From NCBI GenBank assembly GCA_029565595.1, contig JAKQNV010000083.1, forward strand, positions 1-38,818: a stretch of DNA of 38,818 nucleotides. The letters run 5' to 3'. A program made the position numbers and the translations under genes. This DNA comes from Candidatus Cloacimonadota bacterium (GTDB taxonomy: Bacteria; Cloacimonadota; Cloacimonadia; Cloacimonadales; Cloacimonadaceae). Position 1 is the stretch's first letter. Each line of letters opens with the position of its first letter. The notes under the pieces were generated by a model, which searched no databases, was not told the DNA's origin, and saw only the letters and a list, made by a program, of their open reading frames with translations. Shown here in pieces: positions 8,543 to 16,433 of this stretch.

Positions 8543-10456
8543 TCAACTGCTGCCCGCTTTGATGTATTCGATGACGAGAATTGTTATGTCGTCTGTTTGG
8601 CCAGCTGGATCGGCAAAGGCGCGCACTTCCGAGAAAATGGCCTGCGCCGCGGTTTCAGGACTGGGATTGGGAAGATTTTCCAGGATATCCACCAGCCTGT
8701 CCGTGCCGAATATTTCCTCTTGTTCGTTCATCGTATCGCTGATTCCATCGGTAACCAAGACTATTTCGTCGCCGGGAGCCAGTTGCACGTTTTCAGAGCC
8801 GATCCTGATGTTTTCGAAGAAGCCCAGCGCGGTGGCGTGCGTTGTGCTGAATTTACTGACCCCGCGCCCTTTGGAAAGCAAATAAAGCGGAACGTGGCCG
8901 GCGTTGGAAAAGATCAGTGATCCGGTTCTGGTATCCAGAATTCCCAGGATCATGGTGACAAAATCGGATTCCAGATTGTGCGCGGCAAGAAAGGAATTCA
9001 GCCGGCCCAGGATTTCTGGCGGCTGGACTGCCACAGCGGCTTCCCTGCGGATGAATGTGGTGGCCATCGTCATGGTCATGGCTGCGGCGACGCCTTTGCC
9101 GACGACATCCGCAATGGCAAAGCAAAAATGGTTTTCGTCGATCCAGAAGTAGTCAAAGAGATCGCCGCCGATCTCACCCGCCGGTTCCAAAATCCCGAAA
9201 GCCGAGACAACGGCGTTTTCGTCTATTTCGGTTACATTGGCGGGGATTAGCCTGCGCTGGACCTGCGAGGCAAATTGCAGCTCCGCCAGCATGCGGTTTT
9301 TGTCTGCGGTCACCTGTTGCAGGTTTTGCACGTAGTCTTTCAGGGAAAGCTGCATACGCTGAAAAGCTTGGGCCAGCAATTCCGATTCGTAGGATCCGAC
9401 AGCTTCAGGCAAAGGCGTATCGAAATCGCCGCGGCCCAGGATCTTCGTCGCGGCCACCAATTCCTGCACTGGTTTGCGAATGGCCCGTGTAAGGAGATAC
9501 AATCCCATCGCGACAAGCAGCAGGATGAACAACGATTCGAAAATGTTCGATCTGGTCAGGGCGCGCAGATCAGCGAAAACTTCGGCGTCAGGAACGATGA
9601 TTACCAGGCGCCAGCCATTGGATATCAGGGGCCTGTAGTAGATCCAAACCTTTTTCTCCAGCATGGCTTGCTTCAGCCTCAGAAAAGCCGTTTCGCCGCG
9701 CATGATGCTATTTCCGACTGCACGCAGCTTTTCATCGTGCGTCATATCAGCGATGTCGACAACGTTGTAGCGCATGACCAACGAATCGGCGGGATGCGCG
9801 ATAAATGTACCGTTGCGGCTTAGCAGGCAGGCATATCCGGTCTTTTTTGCTCTGATGGAAACAATGATTTTTTGCAGATTTGCCACCGGAATGTCCATCC
9901 TGAGGATGCCATGCGGAGCTCCCTTCACGTATAAAGGGAGGGAATACGAGCAAACGACCCGTCCCGAACCGCCGGAATCAAACCAGGGCTCCGACCAATG
10001 GGGCTTTTGCGAGGTGTAAGGGATGCTGTACCAATCCTTGTCCCTGACTTTCTGATCACTGTTTTCCATCAGTTTAATGCTGCCCCGGTCGAGCAGGTAG
10101 TGGCTGTTGATCTGTATATCGCCGTCCTCGTAAGCCATATAGACAGAAACCAGCTCGGGATTGCTGTGTAACAGCTCGCGGATAAAGAAATCCACCTGTT
10201 GGCCGCTGTAGCCGCCGTGTTCCAAAACATCCTGCAAATTGTTGTTCAAAGCCATCGCTTTGGCGACGTAGCGATCGATCAGTTGGGCTTTTTCGCCGGC
10301 CAAATAACCTATCGACTCGCGGGCGTTGCTGAGCATGATCCGGTAAACCAACTGCCGGGAAATGATGGTCGCGATGATGATCACGATGAAGACGACCCCG
10401 GCCAGAAACGACACTATCTTGAAAGCCAGGCCGCGTGTACGTTTCAGCTTCTTCAT
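8543..10456 (-). CDS. dCache-HAMP-PP2C (SpoIIE/RsbU-type) sensor phosphatase
   Basis: The 637-residue protein has a transmembrane helix (about 11-32), an extracytoplasmic double-Cache-like region (about 40-300, with D-W-Y-S-I-P-Y-T and M-D-I-P-V-A-N-L-Q patterns), a second helix (about 306-323), a HAMP domain (about 324-378), a coiled coil (to about 405) and a PP2C-type phosphatase domain. Metal-binding residues are visible in G-G-D-L-F-D (430-435), A-D-V-V-G-K-G (449-455) and L-V-T-D-G-I-S-D near the C-terminus. Such proteins sense small molecules outside the cell and dephosphorylate an anti-sigma-factor antagonist (STAS protein). No STAS, anti-sigma kinase or sigma factor is in the window, so the partner is elsewhere. 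The gene is monocistronic by orientation and spacing. Confidence 0.9.
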   Translation of the reverse strand: MKKLKRTRGLAFKIVSFLAGVVFIVIIIATIISRQLVYRIMLSNARESIGYLAGEKAQLIDRYVAKAMALNNNLQDVLEHGGYSGQQVDFFIRELLHSNPELVSVYMAYEDGDIQINSHYLLDRGSIKLMENSDQKVRDKDWYSIPYTSQKPHWSEPWFDSGGSGRVVCSYSLPLYVKGAPHGILRMDIPVANLQKIIVSIRAKKTGYACLLSRNGTFIAHPADSLVMRYNVVDIADMTHDEKLRAVGNSIMRGETAFLRLKQAMLEKKVWIYYRPLISNGWRLVIIVPDAEVFADLRALTRSNIFESLFILLLVAMGLYLLTRAIRKPVQELVAATKILGRGDFDTPLPEAVGSYESELLAQAFQRMQLSLKDYVQNLQQVTADKNRMLAELQFASQVQRRLIPANVTEIDENAVVSAFGILEPAGEIGGDLFDYFWIDENHFCFAIADVVGKGVAAAMTMTMATTFIRREAAVAVQPPEILGRLNSFLAAHNLESDFVTMILGILDTRTGSLIFSNAGHVPLYLLSKGRGVSKFSTTHATALGFFENIRIGSENVQLAPGDEIVLVTDGISDTMNEQEEIFGTDRLVDILENLPNPSPETAAQAIFSEVRAFADPAGQTDDITILVIEYIKAGSS

Positions 10457-10514
10457 GCTCAGCTAATCCTCTCAGTCATAGCGCTTGAGCGACTTCTCTC
10501 CACGTAGGCTAAAA

Positions 10515-10574
10515 TCGCAGCTCCGCATCGCTCACAATACGGGTGCGGCAAATCACTTGTTCCGTAAGCTGCGA
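10515..10574 (-). terminator. possible branched hairpin terminator after pyrG
   Basis: TCGCAGCT (10515-10522) and AGCTGCGA (10567-10574) are perfect 8-bp inverted repeats enclosing a second 5-bp hairpin (CCGCA 10523-10527 / TGCGG 10544-10548). On the minus strand the structure follows the pyrG stop and is followed by a short ATTTT. The T run is short and the loop long, so termination is uncertain. Confidence 0.35.
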
Positions 10575-10594
10575 GCCCGAAAAGTCTCTTGAAA

Positions 10595-12202
10595 TCAGGT
10601 CCTTTTATCCGCGACAGCATGTGCGGCCTGGAGAAATTCCCGGAACAGGGGATGGGTCTTGTTGGGCCGGGACTTGAATTCCGGATGGAACTGCACGCCA
10701 ATGAAAAATGGATGCTCGGGGATCTCCACGATCTCCACCAGCATTTCGTCCGGCGAAAAGCCCGTCAGTTGGAGGCCCTTCGCGGTCAGTTGCTTGCGGT
10801 AGTCGTTGTTGAATTCATAACGGTGGCGGTGCCTTTCGCTGATATTGGCAGATCCATAGGCCTTGCGGGCCAAACTGCCGAATTTTAATTTGCAGGGGAA
10901 AGCGCCCAGGCGCATTGTGCCGCCCACCATTTTCTTGTACAGCTGTTCCTCCATCAGATGGATCACCGGATACGGAGTTAGCGACGCGAATTCCGAACTG
11001 TTGGCTTCTTTCAGGTGGCAAATGTGGCGCGCGAATTCGATCACTGCGACTTGCATGCCCAGACAGAGACCGAGGTACGGGATCTTGTGTGTGCGGGCAT
11101 ATTCGGCGATGGAGATCTTTCCTTCGATGCCCCGGACTCCGAATCCGCCGGGGACCAAAATTCCGTCCACGTCTTTCAGTTCGCGGTCCAGAATGGCCGG
11201 AGTGAACGAGCGTTCGCTATCAACCCATTTCAACTGCAACTTCAGTTTGTGAAAAGCCGCCGCGTGTACCAAGGCCTCGCCGACGCTTTTATAGGCGTCC
11301 TGGTGGCGCACGTATTTTCCGCAAACGGCGATGGTGACCTTGCCCGCAGTGTTTTCACTGTTGGCCAGAAACCTGCTCCAGGCGTTCATCCGCAAGGGAC
11401 GGCACTCCAAATTGAAGTGCTGGCAGATGATCTTGTGCAAATTGGCATTTTTGAAGGTCATCGGCACTTCGTAAACGCTTTTCACATCGATGGCGTTGAT
11501 CACCTGAGAGCGGGGAACGTTGGTGAAAAGCGCGATCTTGGCGTAAATATCGTCCTCGAAGGGTTTTTCCGAGCGGCAGAGCAGGATTTCTGGCTGGATC
11601 CCAATTTCCCGGAGTTTATAAGCGCTGTGCTGGGACGGTTTGGTTTTCAGCTCGCCCGCGGCGCGGATATATGGTATGTAAGTGAGCATGATGTAAAGCG
11701 TGTTCTGCAAACCCAGATCCAGCCGCAATTGGCGCACCGCCTCCAAAAAGGGCAAACTTTCGATGTCGCCGATCGTGCCGCCAATCTCGGTGATGATGAT
11801 GTCGTAATCCTTGTCCCGCTTGCGGATGCGGCGTTTGATCTCGTCCGTGACATGCGGGATCACTTGCACCGTCTTGCCCAGATAAACGCCCTTCCTTTCG
11901 TTCTGGAGCACGCTTTCGTAGATCTGGCCGGCGGAACAGCTGCTGTCTTTGGTGAGGGCTTCATCCACGAAACGCTCGTAGTGGCCGAGGTCGAGGTCGG
12001 TCTCCGCGCCGTCGTCGGTCACGAAAACTTCGCCGTGCTGAAACGGGCTCATAGTGCCGGGATCCACATTCAAGTAGGGATCGAATTTTTGGGTGATGAC
12101 CCTGTAGCCCATGGATTTAAGAAGCAAACCGATCGACGCGGTGGCAATTCCCTTGCCCAGAGAGGAAAGCACGCCACCCATGACAAAAATGTACTTGGCC
12201 AT
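10595..12202 (-). CDS. pyrG: CTP synthase (glutamine-hydrolysing)
   Basis: The 535-residue enzyme makes CTP from UTP, ATP and glutamine. The N-terminal synthetase domain begins M-A-K-Y-I-F-V-M-G-G-V-L-S-S-L-G-K-G; the usual Thr after V is Met here. It contains D-P-Y-L-N-V-D-P-G-T-M-S-P and H-G-E-V-F-V-T-D-D-G. The class-I glutamine amidotransferase domain has the nucleophile Cys380 (Y-L-G-L-C-L-G-M) and His506/Glu508 (V-Q-F-H-P-E-F). ATG 12202 is chosen because it matches the conserved N-terminus and has GAGGT just upstream; a GTG seven codons earlier would add an unconserved tail. The 83-bp leader contains TATAAT (12269-12274 on the complement) and a strong hairpin. Confidence 0.96.
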   Translation of the reverse strand: MAKYIFVMGGVLSSLGKGIATASIGLLLKSMGYRVITQKFDPYLNVDPGTMSPFQHGEVFVTDDGAETDLDLGHYERFVDEALTKDSSCSAGQIYESVLQNERKGVYLGKTVQVIPHVTDEIKRRIRKRDKDYDIIITEIGGTIGDIESLPFLEAVRQLRLDLGLQNTLYIMLTYIPYIRAAGELKTKPSQHSAYKLREIGIQPEILLCRSEKPFEDDIYAKIALFTNVPRSQVINAIDVKSVYEVPMTFKNANLHKIICQHFNLECRPLRMNAWSRFLANSENTAGKVTIAVCGKYVRHQDAYKSVGEALVHAAAFHKLKLQLKWVDSERSFTPAILDRELKDVDGILVPGGFGVRGIEGKISIAEYARTHKIPYLGLCLGMQVAVIEFARHICHLKEANSSEFASLTPYPVIHLMEEQLYKKMVGGTMRLGAFPCKLKFGSLARKAYGSANISERHRHRYEFNNDYRKQLTAKGLQLTGFSPDEMLVEIVEIPEHPFFIGVQFHPEFKSRPNKTHPLFREFLQAAHAVADKRT

Positions 12203-12222
12203 TTTACCTCGAAATTGGGCCA

Positions 12223-12259
12223 CCCGGAACGCAGCTTGTCAAAAAGCCGCCATTCCGGG
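12223..12259 (-). promoter_or_regulatory. stem-loop in the pyrG leader
   Basis: CCCGGAA (12223-12229) pairs with TTCCGGG (12253-12259), with a shorter inner GCTT/AAGC pairing. On the minus strand it lies between a TATAAT at 12269-12274 and the pyrG start, so it would sit at the 5' end of the transcript. No T run follows, so it does not look like a terminator. Control by leader structure is only an inference. Confidence 0.35.
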
Positions 12260-12285
12260 CAGTCCGCAATTATACGTCTATTTGT

Positions 12286-13530
12286 TTAGGCCAGGCTTTT
12301 CAACTCGGCCAGGGAGTCTTTGATCGCCTGGACCGTGAAGGCCAGATCTTCGTCCGTATGACGATAGCAGATGTAACCATGGTGATAGGGTTGCAGGAAC
12401 ACCCCGCGCCGTATCAGCTGGGTGTAAAACTCCGTCCGCAGGCGCTTGTAGAGGCCGGTCTCGTCCTTGGGGAATGTGATGAAGGGCATCCAGGGCGCGC
12501 CGCTGAAACGGGCCGGGATCCCGGAATCTGCCACAACTTTTTCGACTTCGGACGCGAATTTCCTGCCCTTTTCGGCCACGACATCCAGCACCTTGTCGCG
12601 TTGCAGGATCTCGATGGTTTTCAGTGCGGCAATTTGGGCATCGCTGTTCGGGAAAAAGGTGGAGGAAAGGAACACCTTGTCGGCCAGGACGCTCATCACT
12701 TCGCGCTTTCCGACCAAGGCTGCGATAGCGTAGCCGTTGGCCATGGCCTTGCCGAAAGTTGAGAGATCGGGAGTGACTCCAAACAGTGCCTGCGCGCCGC
12801 CGATGTGGCAGCGAAAGCCGCTGCGGATCTCGTCAAAAATGAGGACGCAGCCGTATTTGTCGGCCAGTTTGCGGACGCCTTCCAGGTATCCCGGTTTGGG
12901 CATCTGCACGTCCGCGCCCAGAGGATGTCCGACAGGCGTGACGATGATGCCGGCCATATCGTTGGCGTTCTTTTTTAAAATGTCTTCCAACTCATCGAGA
13001 TCGTTGTAGTGGAATTCGATCACGTCTTCATACAACTTTTCGGGAATTCCGCCCTTGACCTCGACGCACTAATCGTGCCAGCCGTGGTAGCCGCAGCGGG
13101 CGATTTTCACTTTGCCCGTGTAGGCGCGGGCAACCCGGATGGCGATCGTGGTGGCGTCACTGCCGGTTTTTACGATCGCGGCCATGTCGCAGCAGGGGAT
13201 GAGTTCCTGCATTTTGCGCACCAGGTCGTTTTGCATCGGCTGCGTGAGCGAAAAGCAGAAGCCTTTCTGGCGGATCTGCTCGATCACGGCGTTGTCGATC
13301 TCCTCTTCGCAGTAGCCGATGATGATCGGCCCATAGGCGCAAAGGTAATCTATGTATTCATTTCCGTCCACGTCGCGGATGCGCCCGCCCTTCCCTTTGT
13401 CGAAGAAGATCGGATATTCGCCCTGGACGAAGTTGTACGGCCTGCGTATGCCGGCGACGCCACCTGGGACGAGGGTTTGCGCCTCGGCGAACATAGCCAT
13501 GCTTTTATCGAGTTTCAAGTGTTCTGCCAT
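12286..13530 (-). pseudogene. class-III (HemL-like) aminotransferase interrupted by an in-frame TAG
   Basis: One continuous minus-strand reading frame of 415 codons is broken only at codon 154 by TAG (13069-13071). Before it lie 153 residues with the aminotransferase N-terminal half (R-R-P-Y-N-F, D-V-D-G-N-E-Y-I-D-Y, K-T-G-S-D-A-T-T-I-A-I-R-V-A-R, G-Y-H-G-W-H-D). After it, in the same frame, come C-V-E-V-K-G-G-I-P and the rest of a PLP fold type I enzyme, with F-D-E-I-R-S-G-F-R (Asp233) and the PLP lysine in F-G-K-A-M-A-N-G (Lys261). Related proteins read H-D-W at this point, so TAG most simply replaces TGG. The downstream part has only a TTG start with no ribosome-binding site. It starts 9 bases after the thiolase stop (same strand). 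It may be glutamate-1-semialdehyde aminomutase-like or a fermentative aminotransferase. Nonsense mutation, suppression or sequence error are all possible. Confidence 0.75.
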
Positions 13531-13539
13531 CTGGTTACC

Positions 13540-14736
13540 TCACGTCGTCCACAGCGTGGCGATGCCCATGCCGCCGCCGATGCAGAGCGAGGCCAGCCCT
13601 TTGTGGACCTGGCGTTTGCGCATTTCGTACAACAGCGAAACGATGATGCGGGCGCCGCTGGCTCCGATCGGGTGGCCAAGCGCGATGGCTCCGCCGTTGA
13701 CGTTGATGATGGAAGGATCGAGTTTTCCCAGTCCTTCCAGTTCCAAGCCCTTCAGGACCGCGAGCGATTGCGCTGCGAAAGCTTCGTTGAGTTCGGCCAG
13801 TTCGACCTCAGCGAGCGACCAGCCGGATTTTTTCAGGACTCTGGCGATGGCCGGGACCGGACCGTAACCCATGATGGCGGGATCCACTCCGGCGGAGGCG
13901 CTGTCCGCGAATGTAGCCAGGACGGGCAAACCAAGTTCTTTGGCCTTGTCTTCGCTCATCATTAATAACATCGCGGCTCCGTCGTTGATTCCGGATGAAT
14001 TGGCAGCTGTGACGGTGCCGTCGGATTTGAAGGCGGGGCGCAGCTTGGCGAGGCTTTCCGCGGTCACCCCTTTACGCGGCATTTCGTCATTGTCGATCAC
14101 GAGCGGATCGCCTTTGCGTTGCGGGATGATGATGGGGACGATCTCGTCCTTGAAACGTCCGCTGGACATCGCGGCTTCGGTTTTATTCTGGCTGGCCGTG
14201 GAAAACAGATCCTGTTCCTCGCGGCTGATCGAGTGTTTTACTGCCAGATTTTCCGCGGTGATACCCATGTGGCAATCGTTGAAAATATCGCTCAGGCCGT
14301 CCCGGATCATGAGATCGACCAATTCCTTGTTACCCATTTTTGAGCCCCAGCGCGTGTCCATCGAGGCGTAGGGGATCTGGCTCATGTTTTCGGTGCCGCC
14401 GGCAACTACGATTTCCGCTTCCCCGGCGCCGATCATCAGCGCGCCAAGGGCGACAGCTTTCATGCCCGAGCCGCAAACCTTGTTCACAACGTAGGCGGGA
14501 ACGAAATCCGGGATTCCGCTTTTGATCGCGACCTGGCGGGCGATATTTTGCCCGTGTCCGGCTCCGCAGACGTTACCCAGGATCACTTCGTCGATCTGTT
14601 CGCCTTTGACGCCAGTTTCGGCGAAAATGGCTTTCATCACTTCCACGCCCAACTGGACGGCGGAAATGTCTTTGAACACTCCTCCAAAATTACCGATGGG
14701 AGTACGTTTGGCGCTCACAACAACGGTCTTTCGCAT
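13540..14736 (-). CDS. atoB: acetyl-CoA C-acetyltransferase (thiolase)
   Basis: The 398-residue protein is a full-length thiolase. The acyl-accepting cysteine is Cys88 (V-N-K-V-C-G-S-G), the catalytic His355 is in G-H-P-I-G-A-S-G, and the second cysteine Cys385 is in C-I-G-G-G-M-G. L-N-E-A-F-A-A-Q is also present. It interconverts two acetyl-CoA with acetoacetyl-CoA, working either in fermentation/degradation or as the first step of C4 synthesis; the direction cannot be read from sequence. GGAGG lies six bases before the ATG. The interrupted aminotransferase follows after 9 bases, so the pair was probably an operon, which may point to amino acid fermentation. The ferredoxin pair is upstream on the same strand, 119 bases away. 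Confidence 0.94.
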   Translation of the reverse strand: MRKTVVVSAKRTPIGNFGGVFKDISAVQLGVEVMKAIFAETGVKGEQIDEVILGNVCGAGHGQNIARQVAIKSGIPDFVPAYVVNKVCGSGMKAVALGALMIGAGEAEIVVAGGTENMSQIPYASMDTRWGSKMGNKELVDLMIRDGLSDIFNDCHMGITAENLAVKHSISREEQDLFSTASQNKTEAAMSSGRFKDEIVPIIIPQRKGDPLVIDNDEMPRKGVTAESLAKLRPAFKSDGTVTAANSSGINDGAAMLLMMSEDKAKELGLPVLATFADSASAGVDPAIMGYGPVPAIARVLKKSGWSLAEVELAELNEAFAAQSLAVLKGLELEGLGKLDPSIINVNGGAIALGHPIGASGARIIVSLLYEMRKRQVHKGLASLCIGGGMGIATLWTT

Positions 14737-14855
14737 GGTATTCCTCCATATATGTTTTTAGTTTTTTTCCACATTTTTGGGCAGGCGGTAATTTGGTCAA
14801 CCGCTATCTGGATGGATTTTGATTGGAAGCCGGAAAAATCAGGCTGAGCTTGGTT

Positions 14856-15431
14856 TCAGGGACTGGAAATTGCCCCGACCGGGCAGCCGCGGAATTCCTC
14901 GCCGGTGCCGTTTTTACAGATTCCGCAATTGGTGCATTTGTCAGGATCGATCACGGCCTTGTCGCCAACCATGGTGATCGCCTGTGCGGGGCAGTAGATC
15001 GTGCATAATCCGCAGCCGATGCACACGGCGGGATCGGTCTTGTAAGTGCCTTTCTTTTTGGTGGCGGGTGCCGGCGTGGCGGTTTGAGCAACTGTGCCGG
15101 CGGGAGCGCTTTTGACGGCGGTTTCAGCAGCGATTTTGGCAACCGGTTTCTGAACTGGGACGATAGCTTGTTCTTTCGCCCCGACGGCCGTCACAGGTAA
15201 AGGCGCCGCAGCTGTAGAACGGTAGGGTGCGCCGGAACCGGCAACGCAGCGCCGGCAGCCGATGCATTTGGTTGCGTCGATCACAGCCTTGCCTTTGTTC
15301 ATCGTGATGGCGTCCACGGGGCAGACTTTCACCCAGCCGCATTTGGGAAAGATGTTCAGAGCTGATAGGATCTGCAGGCAGACAATGCCCAGCAGTAGGA
15401 CGATGACGGCTGCAGCGGTTATTTTTCGCAT
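14856..15431 (-). CDS. membrane-anchored ferredoxin with three predicted [4Fe-4S] sites
   Basis: A 191-residue protein with one N-terminal hydrophobic segment (about 5-25), a first ferredoxin-like half (Cys31, Cys37-Pro, then Cys56, Cys59, Cys62), an Ala/Pro/Lys-rich linker (about 70-130), and a second ferredoxin domain with Cys137, 140, 143, 147 and Cys166, 169, 172, 183. The first half lacks the first three-cysteine group, so by the usual ligand swapping it should bind one cluster (56/59/62 plus 37) and the second half two. The start ATG 15431 overlaps the end of the polyferredoxin gene by 13 bases; an upstream in-frame extension lies in another gene's frame and is rejected. It probably passes electrons to or from the NapH-like partner. 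The acceptor is unknown. Confidence 0.8.
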   Translation of the reverse strand: MRKITAAAVIVLLLGIVCLQILSALNIFPKCGWVKVCPVDAITMNKGKAVIDATKCIGCRRCVAGSGAPYRSTAAAPLPVTAVGAKEQAIVPVQKPVAKIAAETAVKSAPAGTVAQTATPAPATKKKGTYKTDPAVCIGCGLCTIYCPAQAITMVGDKAVIDPDKCTNCGICKNGTGEEFRGCPVGAISSP

Positions 15432-16216
15432 TCGCGTTCCTCGCAATAGGCGCCCGGTTTCGGGCAGGCTTGGGCGCACAGGCCGCAATGGATGCAATTG
15501 GGATTGTTCACGTATTCGCTTTCCGCGATATTGATGTCCATCGGGCAATAGAGATTGCAGACACCGCAGTCGGTGCAGCGTTCCAGGTTGCGTTTCACTT
15601 TTCTGCGCCGGATCCCGATCAAATCTCCGAGCCGTTGAAAGATGTTCATCAAAGCCGCGTAAGGGCAGAGATAGCGGCACCACTGGCGGTCAGCGAAAAA
15701 TGCCTTAAAAACGATCAATCCGAATAAAACCAAACCCGGCCAGGCCAGGCGCGGCAATTGGGACAGCGCGTACAGGGGGCAGAGGCGAAAATACAGATAG
15801 CGCAAGCCCAAAACGACCAGTGTTGCGGTCGCGGTCAGGACGAAATATTTCACCCAAGCCAGTTTGCGTTCCACGTAATATGGTGTCCGGTGATTGATCC
15901 GGTATTTTTTTTCGCGCAGGGAATAGATCGCCTCCTGAATCGAGCCCAGGGGACAAACCCAGGCGCAAAAACGCCTGCCGAAGAACATGGTGTAGATCAG
16001 GATCGCGAAACCGACGATTATGGCCAAGGCGAGGAGATTGTTTCCCAAACGGATGAAATTGCTGCCGCTGAGTCCAAAACAGACCACGGCATAGGGGCAA
16101 GCCTGGTGGATCACATATTTGCCGCCGAGGATCACCAATTCCAAAAAGCCCGCGCCCAAGGCTAAACAGGCTCCTTGCGCGACGCGCCGCAGTTTCTGAG
16201 TGTTATTGGTTTTCAT
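15419..16216 (-). CDS. NapH/CcoG-like membrane polyferredoxin
   Basis: The 265-residue protein has four or so hydrophobic segments (about 14-31, 58-79, 120-138, 158-174). Two Cys-x3-Cys-Pro pairs follow membrane segments (Cys84/Cys88 in F-C-A-W-V-C-P and Cys180/Cys184 in W-C-R-Y-L-C-P), a feature of the NapH/NosR/RdxA group. A C-terminal cytoplasmic 2[4Fe-4S] ferredoxin domain has Cys214, 217, 220, 224 and Cys241, 244, 247, 251. Family members move electrons between the quinone pool or membrane and redox enzymes. No nitrate, nitrous oxide or cytochrome oxidase gene is nearby, so the role differs from the name-giving proteins. It is first in the pair, with the ferredoxin overlapping its end. 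Confidence 0.85.
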   Translation of the reverse strand: MKTNNTQKLRRVAQGACLALGAGFLELVILGGKYVIHQACPYAVVCFGLSGSNFIRLGNNLLALAIIVGFAILIYTMFFGRRFCAWVCPLGSIQEAIYSLREKKYRINHRTPYYVERKLAWVKYFVLTATATLVVLGLRYLYFRLCPLYALSQLPRLAWPGLVLFGLIVFKAFFADRQWCRYLCPYAALMNIFQRLGDLIGIRRRKVKRNLERCTDCGVCNLYCPMDINIAESEYVNNPNCIHCGLCAQACPKPGAYCEERECEK

Positions 16217-16296
16217 CGGTATCGCTTTCTGTCCTTGTTCTTATCTGATTCGAAAAAAACATTACTTTCCCGGACAAGCCTTCTGTCAACTGAAAT

Positions 16297-16323
16297 GTGC
16301 CGGCCGCGTCCGTTGACCGGCAC
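16297..16323. repeat. 7-bp hairpin between divergent genes
   Basis: GTGCCGG (16297-16303) and CCGGCAC (16317-16323) form a perfect inverted repeat in the 217-bp divergent gap between the polyferredoxin gene and the DUF6765-like gene. It could be an operator shared by both promoters. A second weak hairpin (AAGCG/CGCTT) and T run lie near 16350-16378. Nothing else is recognised in the gap. Confidence 0.3.
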
Positions 16324-16433
16324 AATGTTTTACAAACGCAAATAAGTGGCAAAGCGGCGCGGGGCGCTTATTTTTTCAGTAGGGAAAAGCAGAATAGATC
16401 AGACAGCGTGCTTTTTCCATTTGGATATAGCTC

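Noticed and set aside
11015-12289. 424-residue plus-strand ORF
   Set aside because: Antisense to pyrG with a low-complexity hydrophobic/acidic composition and no motifs.
12286-13035. Downstream aminotransferase half as a separate gene
   Set aside because: It starts with TTG inside a conserved part of the fold, has no ribosome-binding site and lacks the N-terminal domain; it is in frame with the upstream half across a single TAG.
13069-13071. TAG as a pyrrolysine codon
   Set aside because: No pylT/pylS genes are in the window, the position matches a Trp rather than a Pyl site, and TAG ends another gene normally.
13009-13965. 318-residue plus-strand ORF
   Set aside because: Antisense to the thiolase and aminotransferase genes; no recognisable domain.
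14856-15683. Longer 275-residue start for the ferredoxin
   Set aside because: The extra N-terminal part is a frame-shifted reading of the polyferredoxin gene; ATG 15431 gives a clean membrane anchor.
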